Shown one piece after another: positions 10,511 through 19,655 of a stretch of 21,457 nt of DNA. A model generated the notes under the pieces. It saw only the letters and a list, made by a program, of their open reading frames with translations, did not search any database and had not been told where the DNA came from. Position 1 is the stretch's first letter. Each line of letters starts with the position of its first letter. The translations under genes and the position numbers were made by a program. This DNA is from Pelargonium cotyledonis (lineage: Eukaryota > Streptophyta > Magnoliopsida > Geraniales > Geraniaceae), in NCBI GenBank assembly GCA_036897625.1, contig JAYMTA010001160.1:1-21457 (forward strand), given 5' to 3'.

Positions 10511-13404
10511 TCACTGTTCCCTACTAGTTCTGGGAGTTGATGAACCTGTGCGGGAACTATGGTTTTCGGGATCATATTCTTGGGAAGCAAGATAAGTTAG
10601 GGCTGTCACTACATCAGCTATAAGGGGTCGCGTAATGGGCTGTTCCTGAACACACATTGCAGCCACGGCAAGAGCTTGGTATAAGCCCCTCGTAGGGTAT
10701 TGACCTTGGAGCGTAGGATCAGCCATTTGCGCGAATTTCCTTCGATCTTTAAATAAGGGCCGGGCCTGTGTCATGGAGACAGATAAGAATTACAAAATAT
10801 TTCTTGCAAAGAGATTCAATGTGTGCTAAATAGTAGTTTGATATTCATTGTAGATCTATCCGAGAAACAGCTTGTGCCGTGGCAGAGAATAACTATAATG
10901 ATTTAATTTATCGAGTCAGAAGCGAGACCTCATTAAGATGAAGAAGATATATGAAATTCACACTTGGAAAATAAATACAGCAAGCTGTTCTCTTACCCAT
11001 GCAACCAAATTGTGCTCCCCAGCTGATTTGGAATTGTCAATTGCTTTTCGGCCAGTGATAATTTCCAGAAGAACAACCCCGAAGCTATAAATGTCGGACT
11101 TCAAAGTAAGCTGGCCTGTCATTGCATATTCAGGTGCACAATATCCATAAGTTCCCATCACTCTGGTGGATACATGGGTTTTATCCCCAACTGGACCCAG
11201 TTTGGCCAAACCAAAATCAGATAGCTTCGGATGGTAGCCTTCTCCAAGTAAAATGTTTGAGCATTTCAGATCACGGTAAATAACAGGAGGATTAGCTTTA
11301 TCATGCAAATACTCCAAGCCCTTTGCAGCACCCGCAGCAATTTTCATTCTTGTGTTCCAGTCAAGTCGTTTTTTATCGGGTGGTAGGTCTGGCACAAAAA
11401 TGCATAAGATGGAGAAAAAAAAATTACAAGGACAAAAGCTACCAAAAAATTTAAACTAGCAACTGCATGCCAATCACTGGTATAGGTTCCTACTACTGCA
11501 GTGATGTAGTAATATGCTACTGGTATGCTACTCTGGAAATTCCTATACCTATAAGTACAATGATCGGATGATTTTGGGTCAAAGGCCTTGAAACTTTTTA
11601 AAAGGTTATCAGGACTCTAGTAATTTAAGTAAAAAGTGACATTATAAGATCCCAAAATCATCCCATCCTTTCTATTTAGCCAGAATTTTTTCCGCATGAC
11701 ACATTAGTTCTTACGGGCTTATAGAAACTACAACAAGACATCATAATTGAACTTAATATTGCAAATACCATGTAAATGGTCTTCTAGAGATCCTAATGCC
11801 ATGTACTCATAAACCAAAAGTCTCTGATCTCCATCAGCACAATAGCCAACCAAGTTGACCAGATTGGGATGATGTAGCAGGCTTAACATCAAAACTTCGA
11901 CAAGAAATTCTCTATTTCCTTGCAGTCCATTACGATCAAGTTGCTTGATAGCTACGACCTATGCCAAACAAAAGACACGTTAGGTTAAGGTTAAAATATT
12001 TCACTTACAGTGAATACCAACAGTAGCACTTGACATTGGCTCATGTGAAGGATTGCGGGTGGTGTTGGAGAGGGTCTTAACGCTTACATCTTATTAGACA
12101 AAAAAAGTTATACTAAAAGTAAAAAGCAACCCTGGAATGAGGTAAAATGATCACTCCGTGTTTGAAGTAGCAAAAAGAAATTGAATGTTGATAAGAATTT
12201 TTAAGATTCTCCTTCGACCCAGTAGTAATGTAGATAAATGTATGGCCTTGTTTTGTGTTTTTTTTGTTGTTGTTAAATATTTACCTTTTACTCCTCTAGC
12301 TCCCCATTTTTATTTGAAGCGTCTCATGGAAACATAACATGGCTAGGTTATTTAAAACTTAAACCAATATTAGAAAGAACAGTATATATATGTTGAAGTT
12401 GAAATCTTTACGGTGATAGCAAGTCTGAACTTAGAATGATATAAAAAAGTGTCACGCCTTTCAGACACATTTCTTCCACGAGAGATAGGCATGATAAAAC
12501 AAGTATATCTCCTAAGCAATTAGTTAATCTGCAACAGCAGTATTTTAAACTCAGCAAACCTTATTGGTGCTCTCTAAACGTCCTTTGTACACACGACCAA
12601 AGCCGCCTTCACCGAGAAGGCAATCTGCCCTGAAATTTTTCGTTGCAGCGGCCAATTCACGAAATGTAAAAGTATGCGCAGCAATATACTCGGACCCCCC
12701 TTCGTTAGAAGCATCCTTCACATCCAACATGGAATTCCCCTTTACTTTTTCTGAAACAACGAAATAAGGGAAAAAGCAATATTAATAACACAAACACAAA
12801 CGTAAAACAAAACAAAACAATGAGCTACATCATGGAAAGGTAAGGTTTGACCTTACTACGATTCTCATGACAACTAAATAGAAGTACAAATTGGTTGTCT
12901 CTAATCACACAAAACAAATAAATGCCATAATCATGTCTAGTCTCATCCTCACCTTTCACTAAAAAAAAACAGTTACCAATCTCACTGACATTACACTGAA
13001 ACAGCTCCGAGAAAGGTACAACAATAATTTGATTAACTCCTATGATTCTTCACTTAACATTAAATTCAGAAATTAAGGGGTGTTAGCCAACAAGTTCAGT
13101 TTTTGAGGATATAGACATGAACAAAATTCAATAATTCCCGCTAAAAATCAAACCGGATCACAATGCCATTGCAGACCTAGAAGATCAAATTGGACAATTT
13201 CACAATTGGGATGTACAACCAATCTGAATCGAATATAGAACAGGACACATTCATGTAAAGTAGGCATCAAAATGAGTTGGAAAAATTAGAGTGATTTGAG
13301 CTGAAAATTGAGTCGAGAGCAATACCAGAAGTGGATGGGATCAGATCGTGCTGGTTGTTGTTCTGGTTATTTCTTGATTTTCCAGAACAGAGAAAGCAAC
13401 CCAT
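10511..13404 (-). CDS. PBL7: PBL7-like receptor-like cytoplasmic kinase (RLCK-VII), copy a, 5 exons
   Basis: Exons in transcription order: 13404-13326, 12750-12560, 11958-11769, 11388-10997, 10765-10511, joining to 368 residues. The start MGCFLC gives Gly2 for N-myristoylation and Cys3/Cys6 as possible palmitoylation sites, implying plasma-membrane attachment without a transmembrane segment. Kinase landmarks: glycine loop GEGGFGRV 73-80, Lys95 in VVAIK, alpha-C Glu near 111, catalytic loop YRDLK 191-195 with Asp193, DFG 211-213, APE 238-240. The YRD form of the HRD motif is normal for RLCK-VII. Members relay signals from surface receptor kinases, for example in pattern-triggered immunity and brassinosteroid signalling. 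The short C-terminal tail resembles PBL7/CDL1 rather than the longer PBL27. The frame is open upstream to an ATG at 13581, but MGC at 13404 is preferred because myristoylation needs it. All key residues are present, so it is probably active. Confidence 0.92.
12060..12530. other. ~440-bp block present only in intron 2 of kinase copy a
   Basis: Intron 2 is 601 bp in copy a and 162 bp in copy b. The ends of the two introns still match: about 12018-12060 resembles about 16515-16560, and both share the same donor-side sequence. The middle has no counterpart in copy b. I found no terminal repeats or target-site duplication in the extra block, so an insertion in copy a and a deletion in copy b are both possible. 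Confidence 0.5.
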
Positions 13405-14442
13405 TTGATTAAAGTTTCTCTCAAACCTCAACACACTCACAGTGGAGGAAGAGAGAAGAGAAGAGGAGCAGACCAAACAAGACTTGGGGGTTGAAGAGGA
13501 CACACAATACTCGCACACAGCACAGGGAAAGAGAGAATTTTTAAAATCTAAAAAAATGAAAATTGGGTTAATTTCAGACAAAGAGGGCTATTCTAGTATT
13601 CATGTACTGTGTGTCTGTCTGTATGTCTTTTCAATTTTTATGTCCTTTTTTCATTTTCATCCCTGCATTTCTTCAAAATTTGCGAGATATACCCTTAATT
13701 TTCTTTGTAAAAATTTTCTATTTTTTTCATAATTTCTTTTCACACTCAATGTTGTTTTGAGTTCGAACGCACGACCTTTTGTATAGAAGGGCGTGTCTCT
13801 AACTATTCACCGTTTATTTGGTGACACCAATGTTTTCTTAAAAGAAGTGTCACATAAGTAAAACTTGAAAGAAAACTACACTAGTTTGTTCGGTAAAATG
13901 CATAAATTGATGACTTAAATGAGTCAAGTTTCTGAAAAGTTTCTTAAGGAGGTGATTCTTGCAGAAAGTTGACGTCTCTTGTGGAATTTTTGACTTACGG
14001 GGGAGAAGAAGAGATCGTATTTATTAAAAATTAGGCAATATTAAATGCATGATTCCATTTAAAAACCTACTTAGGCCTTCTAAGCTTGAGTTAACAACAA
14101 CAATATCAAAGCTTCCAAATTTTGTCAATCCATGTATTTATTATTAAAATGTAATTTTGTTTTTAACATTTTGTATTCAACCATTTCACAATAACAAAAA
14201 TTATATTTTCAACCTTTAGGTACAAACTAAAGAACCATGTTTTTGTGATTTTGTCGCAATGCTTCCGTTCATAAACCTTTTTCTTATCAGTTAAGCTACA
14301 CACGGCAAAAAGGCTCGGGCTCAAAATCTCAAAAGAAATCTAAATCGGTTAAACTATTCGGCACAACATGTCTCAATTATTTTATTTATATAAAAAAACA
14401 CAATACATTATTAATATTGTTAGCGTAAAGTAAGCCTCTTGC
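13405..14442. other. Spacer between the tandem kinase genes
   Basis: It contains the 5' leader and promoter of kinase copy a (from 13405 rightward) and then AT-rich DNA up to the 3' UTR of copy b. Apart from a SINE-like stretch at about 13735-13830 (listed separately) I see no gene, RNA or clear repeat. The open frame at 13405-13581 upstream of the copy a start is low-complexity, Ser-rich and probably leader. Confidence 0.6.
13735..13830 (-). mobile_element. Possible tRNA-derived SINE remnant
   Basis: On the minus strand, 13770-13759 reads GCGTTCGAACTC, close to the B-box consensus GGTTCRANNCC. An A-box-like stretch lies at 13811-13797, about 43 bases upstream of it, which is tRNA-like spacing. 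The A box is a weak match and no ends or target-site duplication were found, so this call is tentative. Confidence 0.35.
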
Positions 14443-14600
14443 AAATACATTTCTCAAGTGAAGATCACTTTATTTATTAAGCATTTACATAACCAAATAA
14501 AACAAGAAACAATACCCCAACCAAAGAAGAAAAAGACCCTCTTGTTACCAAATTTGATACACAAACACCATAATATACACAAGCAGCTACATACCATTGA
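14443..14600 (-). other. Duplicated 3' UTR block, copy b
   Basis: This is the counterpart of the block at 10178-10440, downstream of the stop codon of kinase copy b. It carries the 25-base identical segment at 14443-14467 and the second similar stretch at about 14549-14593, placing the copy b 3' UTR from 14702 down to about 14443. Confidence 0.7.
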
Positions 14601-14702
14601 ACTCCCAAACGAATGATCGGTGGATCGCAGGCTTATCTGTTCAGATACATCCCAAAGCAATGCAGCGGTTTGAGCTGGCAGCGTTTCTCGATTGATTTTC
14701 TC

Positions 14703-17429
14703 TCACAGTTCTCTCCTGGTTCCAGGAGTTGATGAGCCTGTGCAGCTGTGGACTGGGTGGGTTTCGGGATCATATTCTTGGCAGGAAAGATATGTTAGCG
14801 CTGTAACTACATCTGCTATTAGGGGTCGCATGCTTGGCTGCTTCTGAACACAGATTGCTGCAATAGCAAGAGCTTGGTACAATCCCCTCATTGGGTACTG
14901 TCCTTGGAGCGCGGGATCAGCCATCTGTGAGAATTTCCTTCGGTCTTTAAACAAGGGACACGTCTGCAATATGTAAACAAGAATTACAAAATATTCACAT
15001 AACCAACTATGTTACAATTGTGCTTCAAATCCTAAAGTTCCTTATAACTCATCTGAGAAACCAGTTAAGTTTTTCCTGTGAACTTGTGGGACCTCATAGA
15101 GGTTTCAGATATCAGTAACAACGACCACGACCAAGAACAGAATCTATATGAAGTCCAAGTACGTAAATTACAATGTTATGTGGACCTAATATCAAGGTTC
15201 ACCGAATTCTAATCTAGTAGTCATGATACGGTATCCTCTATCATTGGGTGAGATTTGCATCGCCAAGAATAGTGTTTACAGTTCTAGCAAGACATAATTC
15301 AATTAACATTTTTGCATTATAGACAAATAAAAAGGCAAGAAAAGAACTGGCTGATTTTGAGATATACAAAATCTCCCGAATTTTCTTTAGCGGTATATGC
15401 ATCATTCGTGTTTTGACAATTTTATATCACTACACAGTTCTCTGCACTGCCTAATGCCAGAATCTGAATATGAAAATCATGGTAGAAGACGATATCAACA
15501 AGAAATGGTTCCCTTACCCATGCAACCAGGTTATTCTCCCCAGATGATTTTGTATTGTCAATTGCTTTTCTGCCAGTGATAATCTCCAGAAGAACGACGC
15601 CAAAGTTATAAACATCTGACTTCAATGTTAGCTGGCCCGTCATTGCATATTCAGGTGCACAATATCCATATGTCCCCATCACTCTTGTGGAGACATGGGT
15701 ATTATCCCCAACAGGACCCAGCTTGGTCAAACCAAAATCAGATAGCTTCGGATGGTAGTCTTCTCCGATTAAAATGTTTGAACATTTCAAATCACGATAT
15801 ATTACAGGAGGACTAGCTTTGTCGTGCAGATGCTCCAAGCCCTTGGCAGCACCTGCAGCAATTTTCATTCTGGTTTTCCAGTCAAGTGGTCTTTGATTAG
15901 GACGTCGATCTGGCATATATATATATATATATGTGTGTGTGTGTATTTTAGACTGAGAATAAATTTAGAAGGGCTAAAGCTAGCAAAGAGGCAGATACAG
16001 TCGCAACAATATTAAACTAGCAACTAAGACCAATTGTCTCAAAAAAAAATTCACATTATCAAGTATTGAAGCAATTTAAACAAAAGAGTGAGACTAAAAT
16101 AATCAAGAATCATCTAATCCTTTATATTTACCCACAGAAAATGGGCCATGATTTATGAAGAATAAGACTATATAAGTTCAATTTTCTAGTCATCATGAAA
16201 TGCAGATATAAATAACTGATCTTAACATTGCGTGTACCATGTAGATGATCTTCCAAAGATCCTAATGACATGTACTCGTAAACCAAAAGTCTCTGATCTC
16301 CATCAGCACAATAACCAAGTAAGTTGACAAGATTGGAATGGCGTAGCAGGCTTAACATCAATACTTCAACAAGAAATTCACGATTTCCTTGCAGCCCATT
16401 AGGATCAAGTTGCTTGATAGCTACCACCTATCCCAAAAAATAAATAAATAAATTCAGGTCGTACCACATGCTATATATCAGGTTAGCTATAGTATACAGT
16501 AATTAGAAAACAATGAATACAAGCAATAGAATTCAGCTTGGGTCAGATGAAAGATAGGTGGAAAAACCAGTCTGTTAAAGTCAACAAACCTTATTGGCAC
16601 TCTCTAAAAGCCCTTTATAAACACAGCCAAAACCGCCTTCACCTACTAGATTTTTGGCTCTAAAGTTGTTCGTTGCAGCTGACAATTCACAGAAGGGAAA
16701 AATCTGTGTTGCAATATGCTCAGACTCCTTATCATTAGAAACGTCTTTCACACCCAACACGGAATTCCCCTTTAGTTTTTCTGAAACAACACAATAATGA
16801 AAATAACAATAGCTGCATTAGAACCATGAACCTAAAACATATACTTGATAATCAAGCAAAAACTTGGTTGTAATTTGAATCTTGTGACTAGTGGAGAGCA
16901 CTACCACCACCATTAAAAGCTTAAAAGATTCAGGCTTTGAGCTTGTTTTAATATTAATATTATTTTTAAGATTTTCATCACAAACAAATAACCAGTACTT
17001 TCTTGTTTTTACTTAAAGAACAGTAAGATACCATGTCCTTCAGTTACACAAAAACACCTCACCAAAAATTGAACATTTTCAATCAAAGTTACAGATAGTA
17101 AACTAATTTGAGAATAAATCCAATTCAGAATATCGAAGTGTTACAAAAACGAGCATTTTCTTGAATCACTCCCGCTAAAACAGGAAATTTGGAGAGTCCC
17201 ACAACTGGGTTGTCTAATCAACCAAAATCAATTAAAAAACATGAAAAATTTAACAAAACCCACTCACCAATGCCCACAGAAAGGTTAAAACAATAGAGTT
17301 CGTATTTGAAACTGAGGTCAGTGTGTTGTTCACAGAAATACCTGGAGTTGATGGGATCTGATCATGGAGGTTCTTGTTCAGCTTCTTCACATTTTTCTGT
17401 GATTTTCCATAGTAGAGGCACCAACCCAT
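14703..17429 (-). CDS. PBL7: PBL7-like receptor-like cytoplasmic kinase (RLCK-VII), copy b, 5 exons
   Basis: Exons in transcription order: 17429-17342, 16780-16590, 16427-16238, 15909-15518, 14963-14703, joining to 373 residues. Exons 2-4 have exactly the lengths of copy a (191, 190 and 392 nt) with the same intron phases, so this is a tandem duplicate. The start MGWCLYYG keeps Gly2 for myristoylation and has Cys4. Catalytic residues are kept: Lys98, YRD 194-196, DFG 214-216, APE 241-243. Several positions depart from copy a and the family pattern: GEGGFGC for GEGGFGR in the glycine loop, RHSNL for HHPNL, DFGLTK for DFGLAK, TCPLFK for ARPLFK, YNFG for YSFG. It is probably still an active kinase, but one under weaker or shifted constraint. 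A myristoylated plasma-membrane RLCK role is inferred from family. Intron 3 ends in an AT/AC microsatellite rather than a normal pyrimidine tract. Confidence 0.9.
15915..15944. repeat. (AT)9(GT)6 compound microsatellite at a splice acceptor
   Basis: The repeat ends five bases from the first base of exon 4 of kinase copy b (exon start 15909, acceptor AG at 15911-15910). On the transcribed strand the intron therefore ends with an AC run, an AT run and then GCCAG. The same acceptor in copy a has an ordinary T-rich tract and the same GCCAG end. Confidence 0.9.
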
Positions 17430-17863
17430 TTGCCTATTTTCTCAGCTCTTTCACCTGGAAAAAAAGAAAGAAAGAAACTGGACTTGGGTTGTGGGCGCAC
17501 AAAGATAGATTTTTTTTTTTTCTCTTCTTTCTTCAGACAGAACATGCCATTTTCTATTTCTCTTTGAACATATAGAAGAAAGAAAAAAAATGGAATTTCT
17601 TCTCAAGTAGGGCTTTTAGGTGTGAAAGGATGGGATGATTGTGTTCGAATGGATGTTAATCATTGATGATTTTCTCCAGTGTTTTGTTTTGTTCTCCATC
17701 AATATCACAATAATTGATCAATTTTGCTTAATATTTCGAGTTGTTAGTTGTACATGCAATACTGCATTACTAATAATATCTGTGCGACCACATTAGAGTT
17801 CATATAGTTTGGGTTGACATCACAAAACTAAAAACAAAAATTGAGCAAAAGCAGGATTTGAAC
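17430..17863. other. Promoter and leader region of kinase copy b
   Basis: The 434 bp upstream of the copy b start codon and before the hAT element hold purine- or pyrimidine-rich runs (A-rich at 17460-17476, T-rich at 17510-17530) consistent with a 5' leader. I see no certain TATA box. The last part, roughly 17800-17863, belongs to the SINE remnant interrupted by the hAT insertion. Confidence 0.5.
17856..17863. repeat. 8-bp target-site duplication, left copy (ATTTGAAC)
   Basis: The identical octamer is at 18837-18844, immediately outside the other end of the element. An 8-bp duplication is the signature of hAT transposition. Confidence 0.9.
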
Positions 17864-18836
17864 TAGGGTGTGTAAAAGAATCCTCCAAATTGCCACCCAC
17901 ACCCGCCCGCTTAACCGGCCCACTTGGGTCCAAAACCTCTTCCCTTTTAGTTAGCGGCGGATGGTGGGCTTGGAAGCCCAACCCGCTACCTAACTCGCCC
18001 GCACGCTAAAGCTAAACCTATATGAAACAATACCCTATAAATACTCTCTTTCTAATCGTACTCACTATTTCTCCTTCGTTTTGATTTCTTTCTAGATCTT
18101 TGTCTCTTCGTCTTATCTTTCTCACCATTCTAATTTCATCTTCTCCCTCTCATGCTCTCTCGCTCTCGCTCTTCATCTTCATTTTCTCTCTTCCTCCTCT
18201 TCTTCTTCTCTCTTTTCTTTCTTGATCTATGGTTTATGTATTTGTCTTTGTGTGTTTTTTAATACAATTTATAAATAACATGCAAATCTAGCAAATCAGG
18301 TTCGTTAGGGCTCGTGAGGGTGATGATGTACATAATGAAGGGAAAGGTTATCCAAGTGCCTTTGATTTGGTTCAAATTGACGTAAATGTCTCATTTAGCT
18401 AAAATTGGTTATGTTTAGTTTGGTTTTCTTAGTTTTGAGGTTGTTAAGTTTATTTGTATTTTAGTTAAATCATCTATTAGTTTGCTTTGGTTTAGTGATG
18501 AGGTTGGAGTTTCATGTCTGACCTTTTTTTGCTAGAGTTTGTATTGATCTCCTTTTGATTTAATATAATCTCCTTAGTTCTTTTCATAAAAAATATTGAC
18601 AATGAACTCAAATTGGAGAAGACATTGGGCTTTCAAATGAGTAAATTGGACATGACCCAAAAGAAATTGACGGTCTATGGGTGACTTGCTAAACTGCACG
18701 CAAAACGCTTCACAAAAATTCAGTAATATATAGATCTTAATGGGCGGCTAGCAAGTGCAAAATGTGCAACCCGCTCTCAGCGGGGTGGATTGACTTTTGA
18801 GTTAACGGGCAGTTAATCTGCCCGTGAACACCCCTA
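17864..18836 (+). mobile_element. Non-autonomous hAT-superfamily DNA transposon, 973 bp
   Basis: The element is bounded by exact 8-bp duplications ATTTGAAC. Its left end begins TAGGGTGTG and the right end, reverse-complemented, begins TAGGGGTGTTCACGGG: short imperfect terminal inverted repeats typical of plant hAT elements. Both subterminal regions are GC-rich with CCCGCC/GGCCC words, unlike the AT-rich interior, which is also typical. No transposase reading frame is present. The interior holds a TATAAATA box at 18036-18043, a long CT-rich leader-like stretch (about 18070-18220) and an AT-rich stretch ending in CAG at about 18300, resembling the promoter, first exon and intron of a gene, either a deleted transposase gene or captured host DNA. 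It sits between the divergent copy b kinase and ELP6. The exact duplications suggest a relatively recent insertion. Confidence 0.85.
18036..18043 (+). promoter_or_regulatory. TATA box within the hAT element
   Basis: TATAAATA is followed ~30 bp later by the start of a pyrimidine-rich stretch free of ATG until about 18229. This is the architecture of a plant promoter and leader pointing rightward, toward ELP6. Whether it is active is unknown. Confidence 0.4.
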
Positions 18837-18844
18837 ATTTGAAC
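18837..18844. repeat. 8-bp target-site duplication, right copy (ATTTGAAC)
   Basis: It matches 17856-17863 exactly and directly abuts the right terminus of the hAT element. Confidence 0.9.
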
Positions 18845-18900
18845 CACGGCCCCATGGGTTGGGAGAGGGCAAAATTACAACTTAACTAAGGAACAAATCT
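18837..18900 (-). mobile_element. tRNA-derived SINE (5' part), interrupted by the hAT element; rest at ~17800-17863
   Basis: Removing the hAT element and one octamer joins the flanks into a minus-strand sequence with an A box TAGTTAAGTTG (18888-18878, a full fit to TRGYNNARYNG) and a B box GGTTCAAATCC (a full fit to GGTTCRANNCC) about 44 bases apart, as in tRNA genes. The B box is exactly where the hAT landed. The sequence beyond it, read leftward from 17855, ends in T- and A-rich DNA consistent with a SINE tail. I saw no terminal target-site duplication for the SINE itself, so its ends are approximate; a lone tRNA-like pseudogene is the alternative. Confidence 0.6.
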
Positions 18901-19404
18901 TGAAATTTTCACATTTCATTCATATATAATAAATTCTCAGTTGTTGGCATGGCATGTGGCCCACCAAGACCGCTCATTGCCTCCGTCACTGGACGCCATT
19001 GATTTCCATTGTAAAACACGAAGATATTTTGGGTAACAACCAACAACTGATTCCTTCTTGCTTTCTCTACTTATATTTTTTCTCTTTACTAGCCACCGTC
19101 TTTTTTGCCCTCTAACTAGTTTGTTTGCTCATGTCGACCTTTCTTTGTCAGTCATCTCGTTCATAAGTTCCTTCTCCAAACAAGAGGTCAACTAAAAAAA
19201 CGATATGTTTTTTATTTTAAGACCAAAATGTTAGGGGAACAAGACACTTACTTTGAGACAGAGAGAATAGGAATACAATTCCTAATTAACAAATAAAATG
19301 GAGGATAAAACCGTCATTTCATAAAAGACTAAAAACAAACGGCCATGTCTGTGACTGTGACCAAAACAAAACACGAAACCCTAGTCCGGTTGGTGAAGAT
19401 TACA
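18901..19404 (+). other. Upstream region of ELP6
   Basis: No gene is visible. This is the expected promoter and leader of ELP6. An upstream in-frame ATG at 19345 would add 20 residues, but the ATG at 19405 fits the family start better. No TATA box could be assigned with confidence. Confidence 0.5.
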
Positions 19405-19621
19405 ATGGAGAACTTGCTGGAGCAAGCCATAGGACTCGACAACCATTCATGGCCTCTTCAAGGTCGAGTCCTGCTCATCCAGGACTGCGTTCACACCTCC
19501 GGCGCTTTCCTTCTTCACCACCTCATCAAGCGCGCGCTCTCTTCCCGCTCCTCCAATGTCGTCTTCTACTTCTCTTTCTCTCACCCTTTCTCTCACTACG
19601 ATCGCATCCTCCGTAAACTTG

Positions 19622-19655
<34 letters not shown>

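Noticed and set aside
13442-13732. 96-codon plus-strand open frame
   Set aside because: It is antisense to the purine/pyrimidine-biased leader of kinase copy a and resembles no family.
15397-16015. Plus-strand open frames of 60-63 codons
   Set aside because: They are antisense shadows of kinase copy b exon 4 and its flanking microsatellite.
17306-17575. 89-codon plus-strand open frame
   Set aside because: It is antisense to exon 1 and the leader of kinase copy b; low-complexity end.
19345-19404. Upstream ATG adding 20 residues to ELP6
   Set aside because: The ATG at 19405 matches the conserved family start; the extension has no known counterpart, though it cannot be excluded.
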